NCBI GenBank assembly: GCA_003222395.1 | Contig: QHWB01000064.1 | Span: 113,338-177,337 of the forward strand | Length of the DNA stretch: 64,000 bases | Reading direction: 5' to 3' | Source of the DNA: Acidobacteriota bacterium | GTDB lineage: Bacteria > Acidobacteriota > Vicinamibacteria > Vicinamibacterales > CAVVIG01 | In this document: one piece after another, positions 51,466 to 60,947 of the stretch | Layout: the number at the start of each line of letters is the position of its first letter | Position numbering within the stretch: the stretch's first letter is position 1 | The notes under the pieces: model-generated | What the model was told of the DNA's origin: nothing | The model's input: the letters and a program-made list of their open reading frames with translations, nothing else | Databases searched by the model: none | Translations under genes and position numbers: made by a program

Positions 51466-52558
51466 GCGGCGCCAGGCGATCGGCGACGTAGCGCCCGAGC
51501 ATCGCCTGTCCTTCGTCGGTTAGGTGAACTGAGTCGAAGAAGTACTGTTCGCGCGGCACCAGCGTCGCGCGGCTCCACATGTCCACGTCGATCAGGTCGA
51601 TCGATTGTGCGTGCGCCAGGTCTCTCAGGAGATCGTTCAGGCGCGAGGCTAGCTTCGCAAGCACGTATGGATTGTCGGTGTAGGGCGGCAGGTGGCCGAT
51701 CTCGAGCATGTGCGGAGTCGGCTCGCGCTCGAGCTCGTAGAGACCCGCCAGCGTGACGAGAACGACGCGGCTCCCGGCCGACTGCATTTCTCGAACGATT
51801 TGTCGCAGGTCGGGAAAGAACGCCGGCACGAAACCATCGAGGGCGGCGAGCTCGCGCGCGTGCGCATCGGGATGCTTCGGCCGCTGGTACGCCGCCAGCG
51901 CCGCATCGCGGCGGCTGCGGAACAGCGCCGGTATGGCGCGCGCGACCCCGCGAACGAGACGCAAGGCCGCGAGCGTCGGTTGACCGAAGACCTGCTCCTG
52001 ATTGAAGAACCCGTTCCACCCGAGATACACGGTCGCGATTTGCGGCCTGAGCGCTTTCAGACGATCCAGTTCCACGAGCACGTCGGCGGTCGTATAGCCT
52101 TCGACGCCGGCGTTCACCACTTCGACCGCAACGCCGCGCTGGCGGAGTGTCGCCTCCGCGACGCGAGGATAACTCGATGCTTCAGCCGTGCCGAAGGTGC
52201 ACGAATCGCCGATGGTCAGGATGCGCGCCGCGCGATGTGCGCCGTCGATCTCGGGACCGCGGAATCCATCGCCGTTGATGCGCACGAACACCTGCGCGGG
52301 ATCGGCTCGCAGCCGCGCGAGATACGTCTCGCCGAGGACGCGTCCGGTGCCGTGCTTGAACTCCGCCGCCTCGGCGTAGGTCTCGACGAATCCCGGACGC
52401 AGCCTTTTGTGCCACGGGCGCGCCGGATCGGCCATCTGATATGGCTGGAGATCGGTTACGGCGGGCGGCGGCCTGACCGCGAACAGCACGCGGGCACAGA
52501 TCTCGAACACGACGGCAGCAACGAGGATGCCGGCCAGCGATCGCCAGAACCGGCTCAT
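51455..52558 (-). CDS. membrane-anchored SGNH/GDSL-type hydrolase
   Basis: A 367-residue protein with one N-terminal helix (residues about 6-28) and an SGNH domain outside the cytoplasm. The nucleophile is in RILTIGDSCTFGTAEASSYP (around residue 118), the block III Asn in VYLGWNGFFNQEQVFG, and the Asp-His pair in FFDSVHLTDEGQAMLGR near the C-terminus, so the catalytic triad is complete. Like the protein at 32081-33271 it may remove or transfer acyl groups on the polysaccharide; the two share layout but little sequence. It precedes the methyltransferase gene in the transcript. Confidence 0.82.
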   Translation of the reverse strand: MSRFWRSLAGILVAAVVFEICARVLFAVRPPPAVTDLQPYQMADPARPWHKRLRPGFVETYAEAAEFKHGTGRVLGETYLARLRADPAQVFVRINGDGFRGPEIDGAHRAARILTIGDSCTFGTAEASSYPRVAEATLRQRGVAVEVVNAGVEGYTTADVLVELDRLKALRPQIATVYLGWNGFFNQEQVFGQPTLAALRLVRGVARAIPALFRSRRDAALAAYQRPKHPDAHARELAALDGFVPAFFPDLRQIVREMQSAGSRVVLVTLAGLYELEREPTPHMLEIGHLPPYTDNPYVLAKLASRLNDLLRDLAHAQSIDLIDVDMWSRATLVPREQYFFDSVHLTDEGQAMLGRYVADRLAPLVR

Positions 52559-52600
52559 GCCATTGGAGCGGCCGCAAGCGTGGCGCCGGAGGGAACGCCG

Positions 52601-54019
52601 TCAATGCCGCACATGATCGTCCGACAGGCTCGCCTGTACCTGACGCAGACCGTAAAACCGGGCGTACGCCTCGTTAATCCAGTAGGTCGGGTCCGGGGAT
52701 ACATCGAGAAAAAAGATCGATTCCGGCACATTCACCGACGGCGGCACGCGGCACGCGCGGTCCGATGCCGTACGACAGGCATCGAGCGCCGCAGCGCGTG
52801 CATCCATCTCGGCGCTGAACCGCTGCGGGCGGCGATACAGAAAATCAGCGGCAATCGTGTAGCCGTTGCCTCCGAAACCGATCGCGGCAACGAGGGCAGC
52901 CGCGATCGCCGGTTTCAGCCCTGGCCTCCGCGGAATGCTCGACCCGCCGCCGCCCGAGCCGATCGCGGCGGTGACGCACGCGAACCAGAGCATCAGGAAC
53001 GCGAAGAAGCCGACGCTGACGGTGCGGTGCTGCCCTAGAACTCCCGTCGCCCAGTACGCCGGAAAGACGGACACCGGAATGGCGGCGAAGGGCAGCGCAA
53101 CCAGCGCAACGCCGAAGCGATCGCCAAGACGCGACAGCCCGGCTTGGGCGGCCGCGACCCGCTCGGCAAACGGCAGGTACAGAATCGTCGCGAGCACCAG
53201 CGTCCCGCTCGTGACCCACCCGACGCCGAAACGGACGGTCTGCAGCAGGGTGTTACCGACGGAACCCACGAGCGACCGGTGGGCCGGGTACATCGTTTCC
53301 CGCATTGCGTTCCCCGGCGAGCCGACGACGAGCGCCGAGGCGCCGAGCGCGACCGCCAGCATGACGAACGCGGTTCGCGTGACGGCCGCTCGTCCATTGC
53401 GCCACGCCCACGCGGCGGCAACCGTGTAGAAGATCACCACCATCAGCATCGCGACTTCGTTCAGACCGACGACGACCACGATCAGAACGGCGGCAAGCGC
53501 CGCGTACAACCGCCGTCCGGTGCCACTCACGTCGTCACGAGTCGCCTCGAGGAACGACGCGATCTGTAACGCGCCGGCGATGCACGCCACCTGGTAAACG
53601 ACGGCGCCGGTGAACCAGTAGAACGTTTCACCGAGCGCCGGCGTCTGCGAAACGTACACGCCACCAAGCCCCAGCGCGCAGGCGAGAGCCTCGCGCCGCG
53701 TGAGCGCCGGCCGCGTCACGACCCGCACGAGCGCATACAGCGCCGCGAATGTCAGGAGGAACAGCGCGAACAGCGTCAGACGATACGCGAGCACCGATCC
53801 CGTTTGAATCGGGTCCAGCAGCGCCAGCACATCGGACGCGAACCGTCCATTCCAGCTGAAGTACTGGATACGCAGTGCCGGCCAGAAGCCTTCGACGTTG
53901 GCCGCGGCGGCAAAGGCGAGATCGTCGGCGACGGGATGCGCGAACGCCATCAATGCCGCGTACGGCACGATCGCCAGCGCGAGCGCAACCGTCATCCAGC
54001 CTAGGCGGCCATCGCTCAT
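52601..54019 (-). CDS. polytopic membrane protein (DUF6056-like)
   Basis: A 472-residue protein with about 11 hydrophobic segments. The first loop contains HPVADDLAFAAAANVEGF, then QYFSWNGRFASDVLAL; a D-D pair followed by a W-x-G-R motif is the pattern I associate with DUF6056 and glucosyltransferase-domain (GtrII-like) membrane proteins. ALGLGGVYVSQTPALGETFY and VVGSPGNAMRETMYPAHRSL are also characteristic. The end is a short soluble tail. A role in adding a side sugar on the periplasmic face is plausible but unproven. It sits one base after the fusion gene and 42 bases before the SGNH gene. Confidence 0.65.
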   Translation of the reverse strand: MSDGRLGWMTVALALAIVPYAALMAFAHPVADDLAFAAAANVEGFWPALRIQYFSWNGRFASDVLALLDPIQTGSVLAYRLTLFALFLLTFAALYALVRVVTRPALTRREALACALGLGGVYVSQTPALGETFYWFTGAVVYQVACIAGALQIASFLEATRDDVSGTGRRLYAALAAVLIVVVVGLNEVAMLMVVIFYTVAAAWAWRNGRAAVTRTAFVMLAVALGASALVVGSPGNAMRETMYPAHRSLVGSVGNTLLQTVRFGVGWVTSGTLVLATILYLPFAERVAAAQAGLSRLGDRFGVALVALPFAAIPVSVFPAYWATGVLGQHRTVSVGFFAFLMLWFACVTAAIGSGGGGSSIPRRPGLKPAIAAALVAAIGFGGNGYTIAADFLYRRPQRFSAEMDARAAALDACRTASDRACRVPPSVNVPESIFFLDVSPDPTYWINEAYARFYGLRQVQASLSDDHVRH

Positions 54020-54020
54020 A

Positions 54021-56630
54021 TCAGGCGCACGCCTTGTCGGCTTTGACGATCAGGTTCCAGCCGGCAACGCGCTCGATCCAGCGATGGAACGGCCGCAAGG
54101 AGCGCGGCAGCTCCGTTGGAACCATCTGGCGCTGAACGATCTCGATGCGCGCGAATGAGCGGAACATGTGCCGGAGCCGCGCTTTCGTGTACACCTTCAC
54201 CAGTGGCCGTGCGTCGTTCGCCGACCGCTCGACCGAGCGCGACATGATCTCTCCCATCGACCAGTCGAAGAGCTGCTTCTCGACGAGACCCAGCGTCCCG
54301 ACCAGCTGACGCCAGTAGTGCCACGAGTTCTCCGCGTACACCATGACGATCGCGCGCCCGCCCGGCTTGAGGACGCGATGGATATCGCGCACGACGGCCA
54401 TCGTGTCGGGCGTGTGATGGATGACGCCATCGGCGTACACGACATCGAACGTGTTGTCGCCGAACGGCAGCCGCTCGGCGTCGTGGTGCGCGAACCGGCC
54501 GTCGAGTCCTCGCAACCGAAAGTTCTCCTGCGCGAGCGCAAGATGTCCCGACGAGAGATCGACGTCGGTGACGCGGGCGCCGTGGCGGGCGAACTGCGCG
54601 AGATCGGTTCCGAGACCGCCGCCGATTTCGAGGAGCTCAGCGCCGCGATGCCGTGAGAATTCCATGACCTCAGGCATCCACGGCGCGTATTCGCCGTATC
54701 GGTGTGCTTCGACGTTGAGAAACCACTGGAGCGTGTGCGGCGGCGCCTCCCCCGCATGCTGCGACCCCACGGGATTGTTATCCCACTGCTTTTGCGCCTG
54801 ATCTTTGTACGCATCACCGGTCTCGAGCCGTTTCCGCTCGCGCTGCTCGACCGGCTCCGGGTGGGGGCGGCATGGCTGCCGTCCGACGAATTGCCACAGC
54901 CGGCGCACGTGTTGCGACCACGAATACTCCTCGACTGCGGCGCGACGCGCGTTGTGTCCGAGGGTTGCACGAAGATCGGGACGATCGATGAGACAGCACA
55001 CCGCATCGACGAGCTCGTCGACCGATCCCGGCGTGCAGAGGATGGACCGCTCGGTCGTGGCCGTACCGGTCGGCGTCGATGGCGAGACGCGGAGCGCGGG
55101 CGACAGCACTTCGCCAATCTGTTCGAGGTTGCTCGCGACGATGGCGCCGCCCGTTGCCATGTATTCGAAGATCTTCGTCGGCGATCCGAAGAAGCGGCTG
55201 TCGACCATATGACTGCTATGAGGAGAGACGAAGACGTCACAGGCCTTCAGAAGGCGCGCGCCCTCCCGCTGATCGACTCGTCCGGTGTTCCGGACGCGAT
55301 CGCCCAGCCGATGCGCGGCGGCCACATCGTCGACGAGATGAGTGAGGTTCCCTTCGCCGATCAGCAGGAACGACGCGTTCGGCCGCGCCGCGCAAATGCG
55401 CGGAATCGCCGCCGCGAGCACGTCGACGCCATGCCACCCACCGAACGTGCCGGTGAATCCGACGATGCAATCGTCGGCGCGGAAACCGAGCTCTTCGCGC
55501 AGCGATCGCCGTTCGACTTGCGACGGCGGCGCATACGCGTCGACGTCGGCCCCATTGGGATTGACGAGAATCTTGCAGCGATCCACGCCGCGCGATGCGA
55601 CCTCGTCGGCGATCGGGGCCGAGACGACCGAAATCGCCGTGGCCTGTCGGAAGGCCGCCATTTCGGCCGCGCGGTACACGTCTTCGTAGATCATCCCGGT
55701 CCCGTCGAAGCTCCGCTGCATCGAAATTTCCGAGCCGTTGTATTCCACGATGTACGGAATCGCGAGCTCCCGAGCGACGCGAGCGCCCGCGTAGTTGCCG
55801 AGGCACAAGCGCTCGTAGATGAAGGCGGGCCGGACGACGCGGCAGATGTTGCTCAGCAGCCTGGCGTAATGTTCGGTTGCAGCGACGATCGAGTCCTCGC
55901 CCTCGTGCCGCGTTGGCGGATCGAGAACCACCTGGTCCACTCCAAGCGCATCGAGCAACTCGTAGCGGTGCGGCAACAGGCAGGTGAGCGACACAGCCGT
56001 GGCGGCCAGCTCCTTGGCTACGTAGCACGTGTGACCGTAGCTGCCACCTGACGTCACGCGATTCCAGAAGTCGGTCCGCACGTACAGTCCACGACCCGCG
56101 ACCGATACGCGACCGTCCGGGTGAACTGTCGGACTGATAGGCACCGGATGAGCGCGCTCGGTCACCCGCGCGATGTCGGCGAGAATGTCGTACCGACGAA
56201 TGGGAAATTCACCTCGATAGATCCATCGCAGCGCCGGACGCACGCGTGCCAGTCGTCGCCGTCCCCTGGCGGTGGGCGCGATCAGCCGCTCGTAAACGAC
56301 GACCGATGCCCACAGGCGCCGGAAGCTTCGCAAACGCTCCGCGTCCACCGTCTCGATTGCCTCTTCCGCGCGCCAGTACACCCATGCGCGTTTGCCACGC
56401 GCGAGGACCCGTTCCAGAAACCGCATCTGCGCACGATCGAGGAATCCGCGGGTCGCACCGAGAACGGCGCCTTCGACGCCGTCGACGAGCGCGAGCGGGT
56501 CGGTGACTGGCGATGTGGTCGGAATGGAGAGCTGAATCCTGTGACGTTCGCTCGTCTCCTCGAGGCGGGGATCGGTGACCGTCGCGACGGCACGAAGCGA
56601 GGGCGCCACGAACAGGCATGGGCCGATCAT
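54021..56630 (-). CDS. three-part fusion: shared N-terminal domain, GT4 glycosyltransferase, methyltransferase
   Basis: An 869-residue protein. Residues about 45-130 match the N-terminal domain of the methyltransferase at 50251 (GKRAWVYWRAEEAIETVDAE, then LRSFRRL). Residues 180-600 are a GT4 enzyme parallel to 48608-50254: LYVRTDFWNRVTSGGSYGHT, IVEYNGSEISMQRSFDG, ILVNPNGADVDAY, VGFTGTFGGWHGVDVLAAA and FFGSPTKIFEYMATGGAIVA (480-499). Residues 603-869 are a methyltransferase: ETGDAYKDQAQKQWDNNPVG, LLEIGGGLGTDLAQFARHGA (667-686), HTPDTMAVVRDIHRVLKPGG. A sugar transfer and a methylation thus share one chain, suggesting a methylated, possibly chain-capping, residue. All motifs look intact. Overlaps the oxidoreductase stop by four bases. 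Confidence 0.85.
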   Translation of the reverse strand: MIGPCLFVAPSLRAVATVTDPRLEETSERHRIQLSIPTTSPVTDPLALVDGVEGAVLGATRGFLDRAQMRFLERVLARGKRAWVYWRAEEAIETVDAERLRSFRRLWASVVVYERLIAPTARGRRRLARVRPALRWIYRGEFPIRRYDILADIARVTERAHPVPISPTVHPDGRVSVAGRGLYVRTDFWNRVTSGGSYGHTCYVAKELAATAVSLTCLLPHRYELLDALGVDQVVLDPPTRHEGEDSIVAATEHYARLLSNICRVVRPAFIYERLCLGNYAGARVARELAIPYIVEYNGSEISMQRSFDGTGMIYEDVYRAAEMAAFRQATAISVVSAPIADEVASRGVDRCKILVNPNGADVDAYAPPSQVERRSLREELGFRADDCIVGFTGTFGGWHGVDVLAAAIPRICAARPNASFLLIGEGNLTHLVDDVAAAHRLGDRVRNTGRVDQREGARLLKACDVFVSPHSSHMVDSRFFGSPTKIFEYMATGGAIVASNLEQIGEVLSPALRVSPSTPTGTATTERSILCTPGSVDELVDAVCCLIDRPDLRATLGHNARRAAVEEYSWSQHVRRLWQFVGRQPCRPHPEPVEQRERKRLETGDAYKDQAQKQWDNNPVGSQHAGEAPPHTLQWFLNVEAHRYGEYAPWMPEVMEFSRHRGAELLEIGGGLGTDLAQFARHGARVTDVDLSSGHLALAQENFRLRGLDGRFAHHDAERLPFGDNTFDVVYADGVIHHTPDTMAVVRDIHRVLKPGGRAIVMVYAENSWHYWRQLVGTLGLVEKQLFDWSMGEIMSRSVERSANDARPLVKVYTKARLRHMFRSFARIEIVQRQMVPTELPRSLRPFHRWIERVAGWNLIVKADKACA

Positions 56631-58879
56631 CGAGCGTCCGCTCGACCGAAGAGCTGATCCTCGATTTCCAGCGCCACGGCCGTTGTCTCGACAATCTCCT
56701 CGAAGGGAATCGGCGACGGCTCCCCGCGCGCGATCGCGTCGCCGAAGGCTGACAGCTCTTCGAAGTGGCCCTTGAGGATCTCACTGCTCTGCCACAACAC
56801 GGCGCCGTCGCTCGCACGGGTCAAGCTGTGGAAGTCGTCGACGACGAACGCGTCGTTGTCGCAGAAGACGGTGATGTGCTCCTTTCCCATGCCCGTCTTC
56901 GGCCCCAGCGCCGTGTACACGAGCGTCGCAAGCGTGCCGTCCTCGTAGGCGACCGTGGCGGTGAAGTTGTCGTTGCGCGCGTAGGCGAGCGACGCCGGGT
57001 CGATCGCGGCCGCCCCGATCGATCTCACGGCCGCGCCGGCGAGGAACCTGAACACGTCGTACATGTGGCACGCCTCGCCGATGTTGCGGCCGCCGCCTTG
57101 TGTGCCGTGAACCCAGTGATCGAGCGGGATGTAGCCGGCGTTCACGCGGTACTCGATCATCAGCGGCGATCGCCGCGCGGCGAGCCGCGCCTTCAGAATC
57201 TCGAGCGCCGGCGAAAAGCGGCGGTTGAAGCCGACCATCAGCGCAGTGCGCGTCTCGAGCGAGGTGTAAGTCGCCGCAATCGACGACAGTTCTTCCCACG
57301 TGAGCGCCAGAGGCTTCTCGACGAAGACGTGCTTCCCCGCTTCGAGCGATCGCTTCACCTGCGCGGCGTGTTCGTGGTGGCGCGTCGCAATCACCACGAG
57401 ATCGATCGACGCGTCGGCAAGCACGTCGTCGACGTTCGATGTCAGCACGTCGACGCCGCGATCGCGTGCGAAGTTGCCGCCCTGCGCCGCGTTCCGGCTG
57501 ACGACGGCTTTCAGCAAGTACCGATCGCGGCATCGGTCCATCTGCGGCACGAGCATGCTCGTGCCGAAGCTGCCGGCGCCGACCAGCGCGTACGCGATGC
57601 GACCGTCGGCTGGCGCGCGCGCGCGGCGAATCGCGACCGTCGTCGGCGCCGACCGCTCGCTCGCGTCGGCCGCGTCGGGCGAGTACTGAATCAGCACGCC
57701 GAGCGGCAGATCGCCTTCGGCGTCGGCAAGCGTCCGGTACAGCGCGGGAGCTTCGTCGATCGACACGACGCGATCGATCAGCGGCGCGACCGCAATCCGT
57801 CCCGACGCAGCGAGCTCGAGAAACGACTGCATGTTGCGGTTCTCGGTCCAGCGGACGTATGCGAACGGATAGTCGTGGCCTTCGAGCTCGTACGACGCGT
57901 CGTAGCGGCCCGGGCCGTACGACGTGCTCATGAGCAGATCGATTTCCTTTTGGTAGAAGACGTTGCGGTCGACCTTCAAGCCGACGTCGCCCACGATGAC
58001 GACACGCCCCTTGCGGCGCGTCACGTCCATCGCCAGATTGATCACGGCGTCGGACTTCGTCGCCGCCGTCATGATGGTTTGGTCGGCGCCGTGGCCGCCC
58101 GTGACGTCGCGGACCAGAGCCCTGAACGCGTCGGCATCGCTCGCCCCGTACCGCATGCCGAGCGATTGCGCGCGCGCGACGCGACCGCCATCGAGATCGA
58201 GACCGATCACGTCGCACCCGGCAGCGCGCAGCAGCTGCGCCGAGATCTGCCCGATCATCCCGAGGCCGAGCACGCAGACGCGCTCGCCGAGCTGCGGCGC
58301 GGCGCGGCGGACGCCCTGCATGGCGATCGCGCCGAGCGTCGCCGTGGCGGCGATCTGCAGGTCGCAGCCCGCCGGCACCCGGCAGACGAGATTGCGCGTC
58401 ACGTTGATGTAGTCGGCGTGGTTGGCCTGCCCGGCGCCGGCGCACGCGACCAGATCGCCGGCGGCGAGTTCGGTGACGCCGTCGCCAACAGCCACGACTT
58501 CGCCGGCAGCCGAATATCCAACCGCCCACCCTTGGACATCGCGGTCGCCGGCGGCCATCGCGGGCTGCGATCCGACGGCGGCCGGAATCGGCAATCGCCG
58601 CAGCTGCCCGCGCGCGATCCGCATGATCCGGTTCATCGCCTTGCGCGGATCGCGGGCGCTGGCGCGCGCGAGATGGCGCACCCGCGCCGCGTACGCGAGG
58701 CCGCGCCCGACGGCGGTCGAATCGGGCGAGGAGATGACTGCGGATCGCAGCGGCGCGATCTCGGTGCCAACGCTGATGGCCGAATAGTGAACGCGCACGA
58801 GGACGCTGCCGTGCGATACGACGGCACGCGGCACACGCGCGATGACGGCGCCGCCCGTGTTCAGAAGAATCTGCCGCAT
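56627..58879 (-). CDS. bi-domain oxidoreductase: zinc-type alcohol dehydrogenase plus Gfo/Idh/MocA
   Basis: A 750-residue protein of the bi-domain oxidoreductase family found in polysaccharide loci. Residues 1-400 are a medium-chain dehydrogenase: VHYSAISVGTEIAPL, GWAVGYSAAGEVVAVGDGVT, Rossmann loop VCVLGLGMIGQISAQLL (about 203-219) and VVIVGDVGLKVDRNVFYQKE. Residues 425-750 are a Gfo/Idh/MocA unit: ALVGAGSFGTSMLVPQM, HVFVEKPLALTWEELSS and NAGYIPLDHWVHGTQGGGRN, then IGEACHMYDVFRFLAG. The first domain has few zinc-ligand cysteines, typical of this family. The reaction is not established; a sugar-nucleotide redox or epimerising role is likely. It is commonly next to heparinase II/III-like genes, as here. 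Confidence 0.85.
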   Translation of the reverse strand: MRQILLNTGGAVIARVPRAVVSHGSVLVRVHYSAISVGTEIAPLRSAVISSPDSTAVGRGLAYAARVRHLARASARDPRKAMNRIMRIARGQLRRLPIPAAVGSQPAMAAGDRDVQGWAVGYSAAGEVVAVGDGVTELAAGDLVACAGAGQANHADYINVTRNLVCRVPAGCDLQIAATATLGAIAMQGVRRAAPQLGERVCVLGLGMIGQISAQLLRAAGCDVIGLDLDGGRVARAQSLGMRYGASDADAFRALVRDVTGGHGADQTIMTAATKSDAVINLAMDVTRRKGRVVIVGDVGLKVDRNVFYQKEIDLLMSTSYGPGRYDASYELEGHDYPFAYVRWTENRNMQSFLELAASGRIAVAPLIDRVVSIDEAPALYRTLADAEGDLPLGVLIQYSPDAADASERSAPTTVAIRRARAPADGRIAYALVGAGSFGTSMLVPQMDRCRDRYLLKAVVSRNAAQGGNFARDRGVDVLTSNVDDVLADASIDLVVIATRHHEHAAQVKRSLEAGKHVFVEKPLALTWEELSSIAATYTSLETRTALMVGFNRRFSPALEILKARLAARRSPLMIEYRVNAGYIPLDHWVHGTQGGGRNIGEACHMYDVFRFLAGAAVRSIGAAAIDPASLAYARNDNFTATVAYEDGTLATLVYTALGPKTGMGKEHITVFCDNDAFVVDDFHSLTRASDGAVLWQSSEILKGHFEELSAFGDAIARGEPSPIPFEEIVETTAVALEIEDQLFGRADAR

Positions 58880-58883
58880 CAGA

Positions 58884-60935
58884 TCAGGGCTGCGAAGAAC
58901 TGAAGGAGTACGACAGCGTCAGCGGCACGCGCGCCGTCGCGGCGCAGACGATCACAGTAGACGGGTGCTTCACGCCGTAGCTCGGCGATACCCACGAGGG
59001 TTCGAGCGAGACACGGAACGACGCGTCGGCCTCGAGCCGAAACCACAGCTCCCGTTCGCGCGACGAGAGCCGGACACTTCTGCCATCGAGCGCCGCCGCC
59101 GTCACGGCCGGATCGAGATGAAATCGCGAGACGATCGCATGCGTGCCTGCGCCGGAAAGCATGTCGCGCACCGACAGCCTCGGTGAGCGCCGATCGAGCG
59201 CGATTTCGCGCGTGACGGTCACCGGCGGCGTCAGCCGCTCGTAGCCTCGATGCGAACCGTGAAAACGATCGGCCTCGTCGTCGCACGCGAGCGCGGTATC
59301 GAATGGCACAGCGTCGTAGTGCAGCTGCCATAGCGCGTTGGGGCCGAGAAAGCGGTTCAGCTCTTCACCGTCGATCTGCACGGTGTTGTGAAAAGCGGTG
59401 CTGCGAAATCGGTTCCGCCACTCGCGAGAGGCCGTGTAGAGATACGCGCCGCAGTCGGTGATCCAGTTCACGCCGTCCATCCAGAGCTCGAAGCCGAGGA
59501 TGTCGTTGTGGCCATGGCCACCGCGGCCGCGCATCCCGACCTCGGCGCAGTCGACGACGACGTGCGCGCGATCGCTGCGCAGGATGAAGACGCCGCCGGC
59601 GTCGAACGCGCGCGAGTCGGCCGGCCGATCGTCGGCCGGAAGTCGATCGAAGGCATCAGCGCCCTGCGGTCCCAATAGCCAAAACGACTCGTCCCAGAAC
59701 CGGCACGCCGCACGCTTGAAATCGGCGCGATCGAACAGGACGGCGCCGGTCGACAGGAGATACCGGTGATCGTTGAGCGTCTGCGTCCCGAGCTTCTGAA
59801 TCCGGCCGTCGTCTGCGTCGCCGACGAGTGGCACCGATCCGTCCGGCTTGGTATATGCCTCGACGAACTCGTACATCCGTTCGAGGCGCCGCCAGGCCGA
59901 GTCGGGAATCGCAACTCCTACCGACCGCATGAGAATGTACGGCGTCGCGAAACCTTCCAGCACGAGACGGTGATAGGCGGTCGACTGCTCGAAATCGACT
60001 CCGTCCGGCGTCGTCTGACGCTCGATTTCGTCGACGACAATCGATCGCCCGAGGTCGAGCCACCCGTGGCTCTTCGCCGTATCGCCGAAGAAGATTCCAA
60101 GAAACACGAGACCGACGCCATCGCACAGGTAATGGTTTCCGTTGACGTCGCCCTTCTCCAGGTGCGTCGCGATGTAGCTGCCGTGCAGGAACAGCGATCG
60201 CAGTATCCGGCTGCGGAATCGCCTCGAGGCGCACGGCGCGGCGTCCGCGAAGAAGTGGAACGCCCACAGCCAGCTGACCGCGCGCAGCGCGATGTCCATC
60301 GCACACGCCCAGTTGACGCCGAACGCCCACGGGTTGCGATCGATCCAGTCGTCGACTTCCGCGACGAATTCGCGCGCGTACCGATCGTCGCCGGTCAGCC
60401 AGTACGCCTGTCCGAGCGACGTGAAGTGCTGACAGCGGCTCAGCTCCCACGGAACTTTGACGTCGGTCGGCCGATCGAGCTCCGCGTACTGCATCTCGCA
60501 CGCATACTCGAGCGGCCATTCGCGTCCGGTTTTGAAGTCGGTGTGCCACGGCAGCCGCGCGCCGAGCGATACGGCGCCCGAGCCGAGCAGGTCGAATTCG
60601 TGACGCAGCACGGCGTCCGCCGTCCGCACGATGCTGACGCGTGCGTCCGGACAACGCCGCTCGAAAGCGGCCGTCCACTCGCCGCGCATCGCCGGTGAGA
60701 AGAAGAACGGCCGTCGCTTCAACCGATCCCATAACTCGTCGATCGAGGGTGCGCCGGTTTCCCGCAGCAGCGCGGCATCGTTGAAGAGGCGCGGCGCCAC
60801 CGACGCCCACGGCTTGCGCGCGCGCCGCTGCATGGAGGACAGCGCGCGCGAGGCGAGATAGCGCGGTGAACGGCGCAGCGCGCGCCGCGCGCGAGCCAGG
60901 AACGAATCGGCGGCGGTCATCTGCGAATCAGGCAT
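58884..60935 (-). CDS. heparinase II/III-family protein
   Basis: A 683-residue protein with an N-terminal helical alpha/alpha-toroid region and a C-terminal beta-sandwich heparinase II/III-like domain. The toroid contains ELSRCQHFTSLGQAYWLTGD, VNWACAMDIALRAVSWLWAF, GDVNGNHYLCDGVGLVFLGI and DFEQSTAYHRLVLEGFATPY, where Asn-His and Tyr-His pairs are the catalytic-type residues of these lyases. MRGRGGHGHNDILGFELWMD starts the beta part. No signal peptide is evident, so it probably works in the cytoplasm or is a biosynthetic relative rather than a secreted lyase. Such genes commonly occur within capsule or exopolysaccharide clusters with bi-domain oxidoreductases. Confidence 0.85.
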   Translation of the reverse strand: MPDSQMTAADSFLARARRALRRSPRYLASRALSSMQRRARKPWASVAPRLFNDAALLRETGAPSIDELWDRLKRRPFFFSPAMRGEWTAAFERRCPDARVSIVRTADAVLRHEFDLLGSGAVSLGARLPWHTDFKTGREWPLEYACEMQYAELDRPTDVKVPWELSRCQHFTSLGQAYWLTGDDRYAREFVAEVDDWIDRNPWAFGVNWACAMDIALRAVSWLWAFHFFADAAPCASRRFRSRILRSLFLHGSYIATHLEKGDVNGNHYLCDGVGLVFLGIFFGDTAKSHGWLDLGRSIVVDEIERQTTPDGVDFEQSTAYHRLVLEGFATPYILMRSVGVAIPDSAWRRLERMYEFVEAYTKPDGSVPLVGDADDGRIQKLGTQTLNDHRYLLSTGAVLFDRADFKRAACRFWDESFWLLGPQGADAFDRLPADDRPADSRAFDAGGVFILRSDRAHVVVDCAEVGMRGRGGHGHNDILGFELWMDGVNWITDCGAYLYTASREWRNRFRSTAFHNTVQIDGEELNRFLGPNALWQLHYDAVPFDTALACDDEADRFHGSHRGYERLTPPVTVTREIALDRRSPRLSVRDMLSGAGTHAIVSRFHLDPAVTAAALDGRSVRLSSRERELWFRLEADASFRVSLEPSWVSPSYGVKHPSTVIVCAATARVPLTLSYSFSSSQP

Positions 60936-60947
60936 GGCGTGCGGCGT

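Noticed and set aside
52580..52605. A string TGGCGCCGGAGGGAA resembling the first part of the 75-bp hairpin element.
   Set aside because: Only about 13 bases match and neither the stem nor the GGGGGTGGGGCC block is present; too short to call a third copy.
56765..58903. 712-residue plus-strand frame opposite the bi-domain oxidoreductase.
   Set aside because: Composition is Arg/Val/Asp-rich without domain motifs, while the minus strand carries intact Rossmann and EKP motifs.
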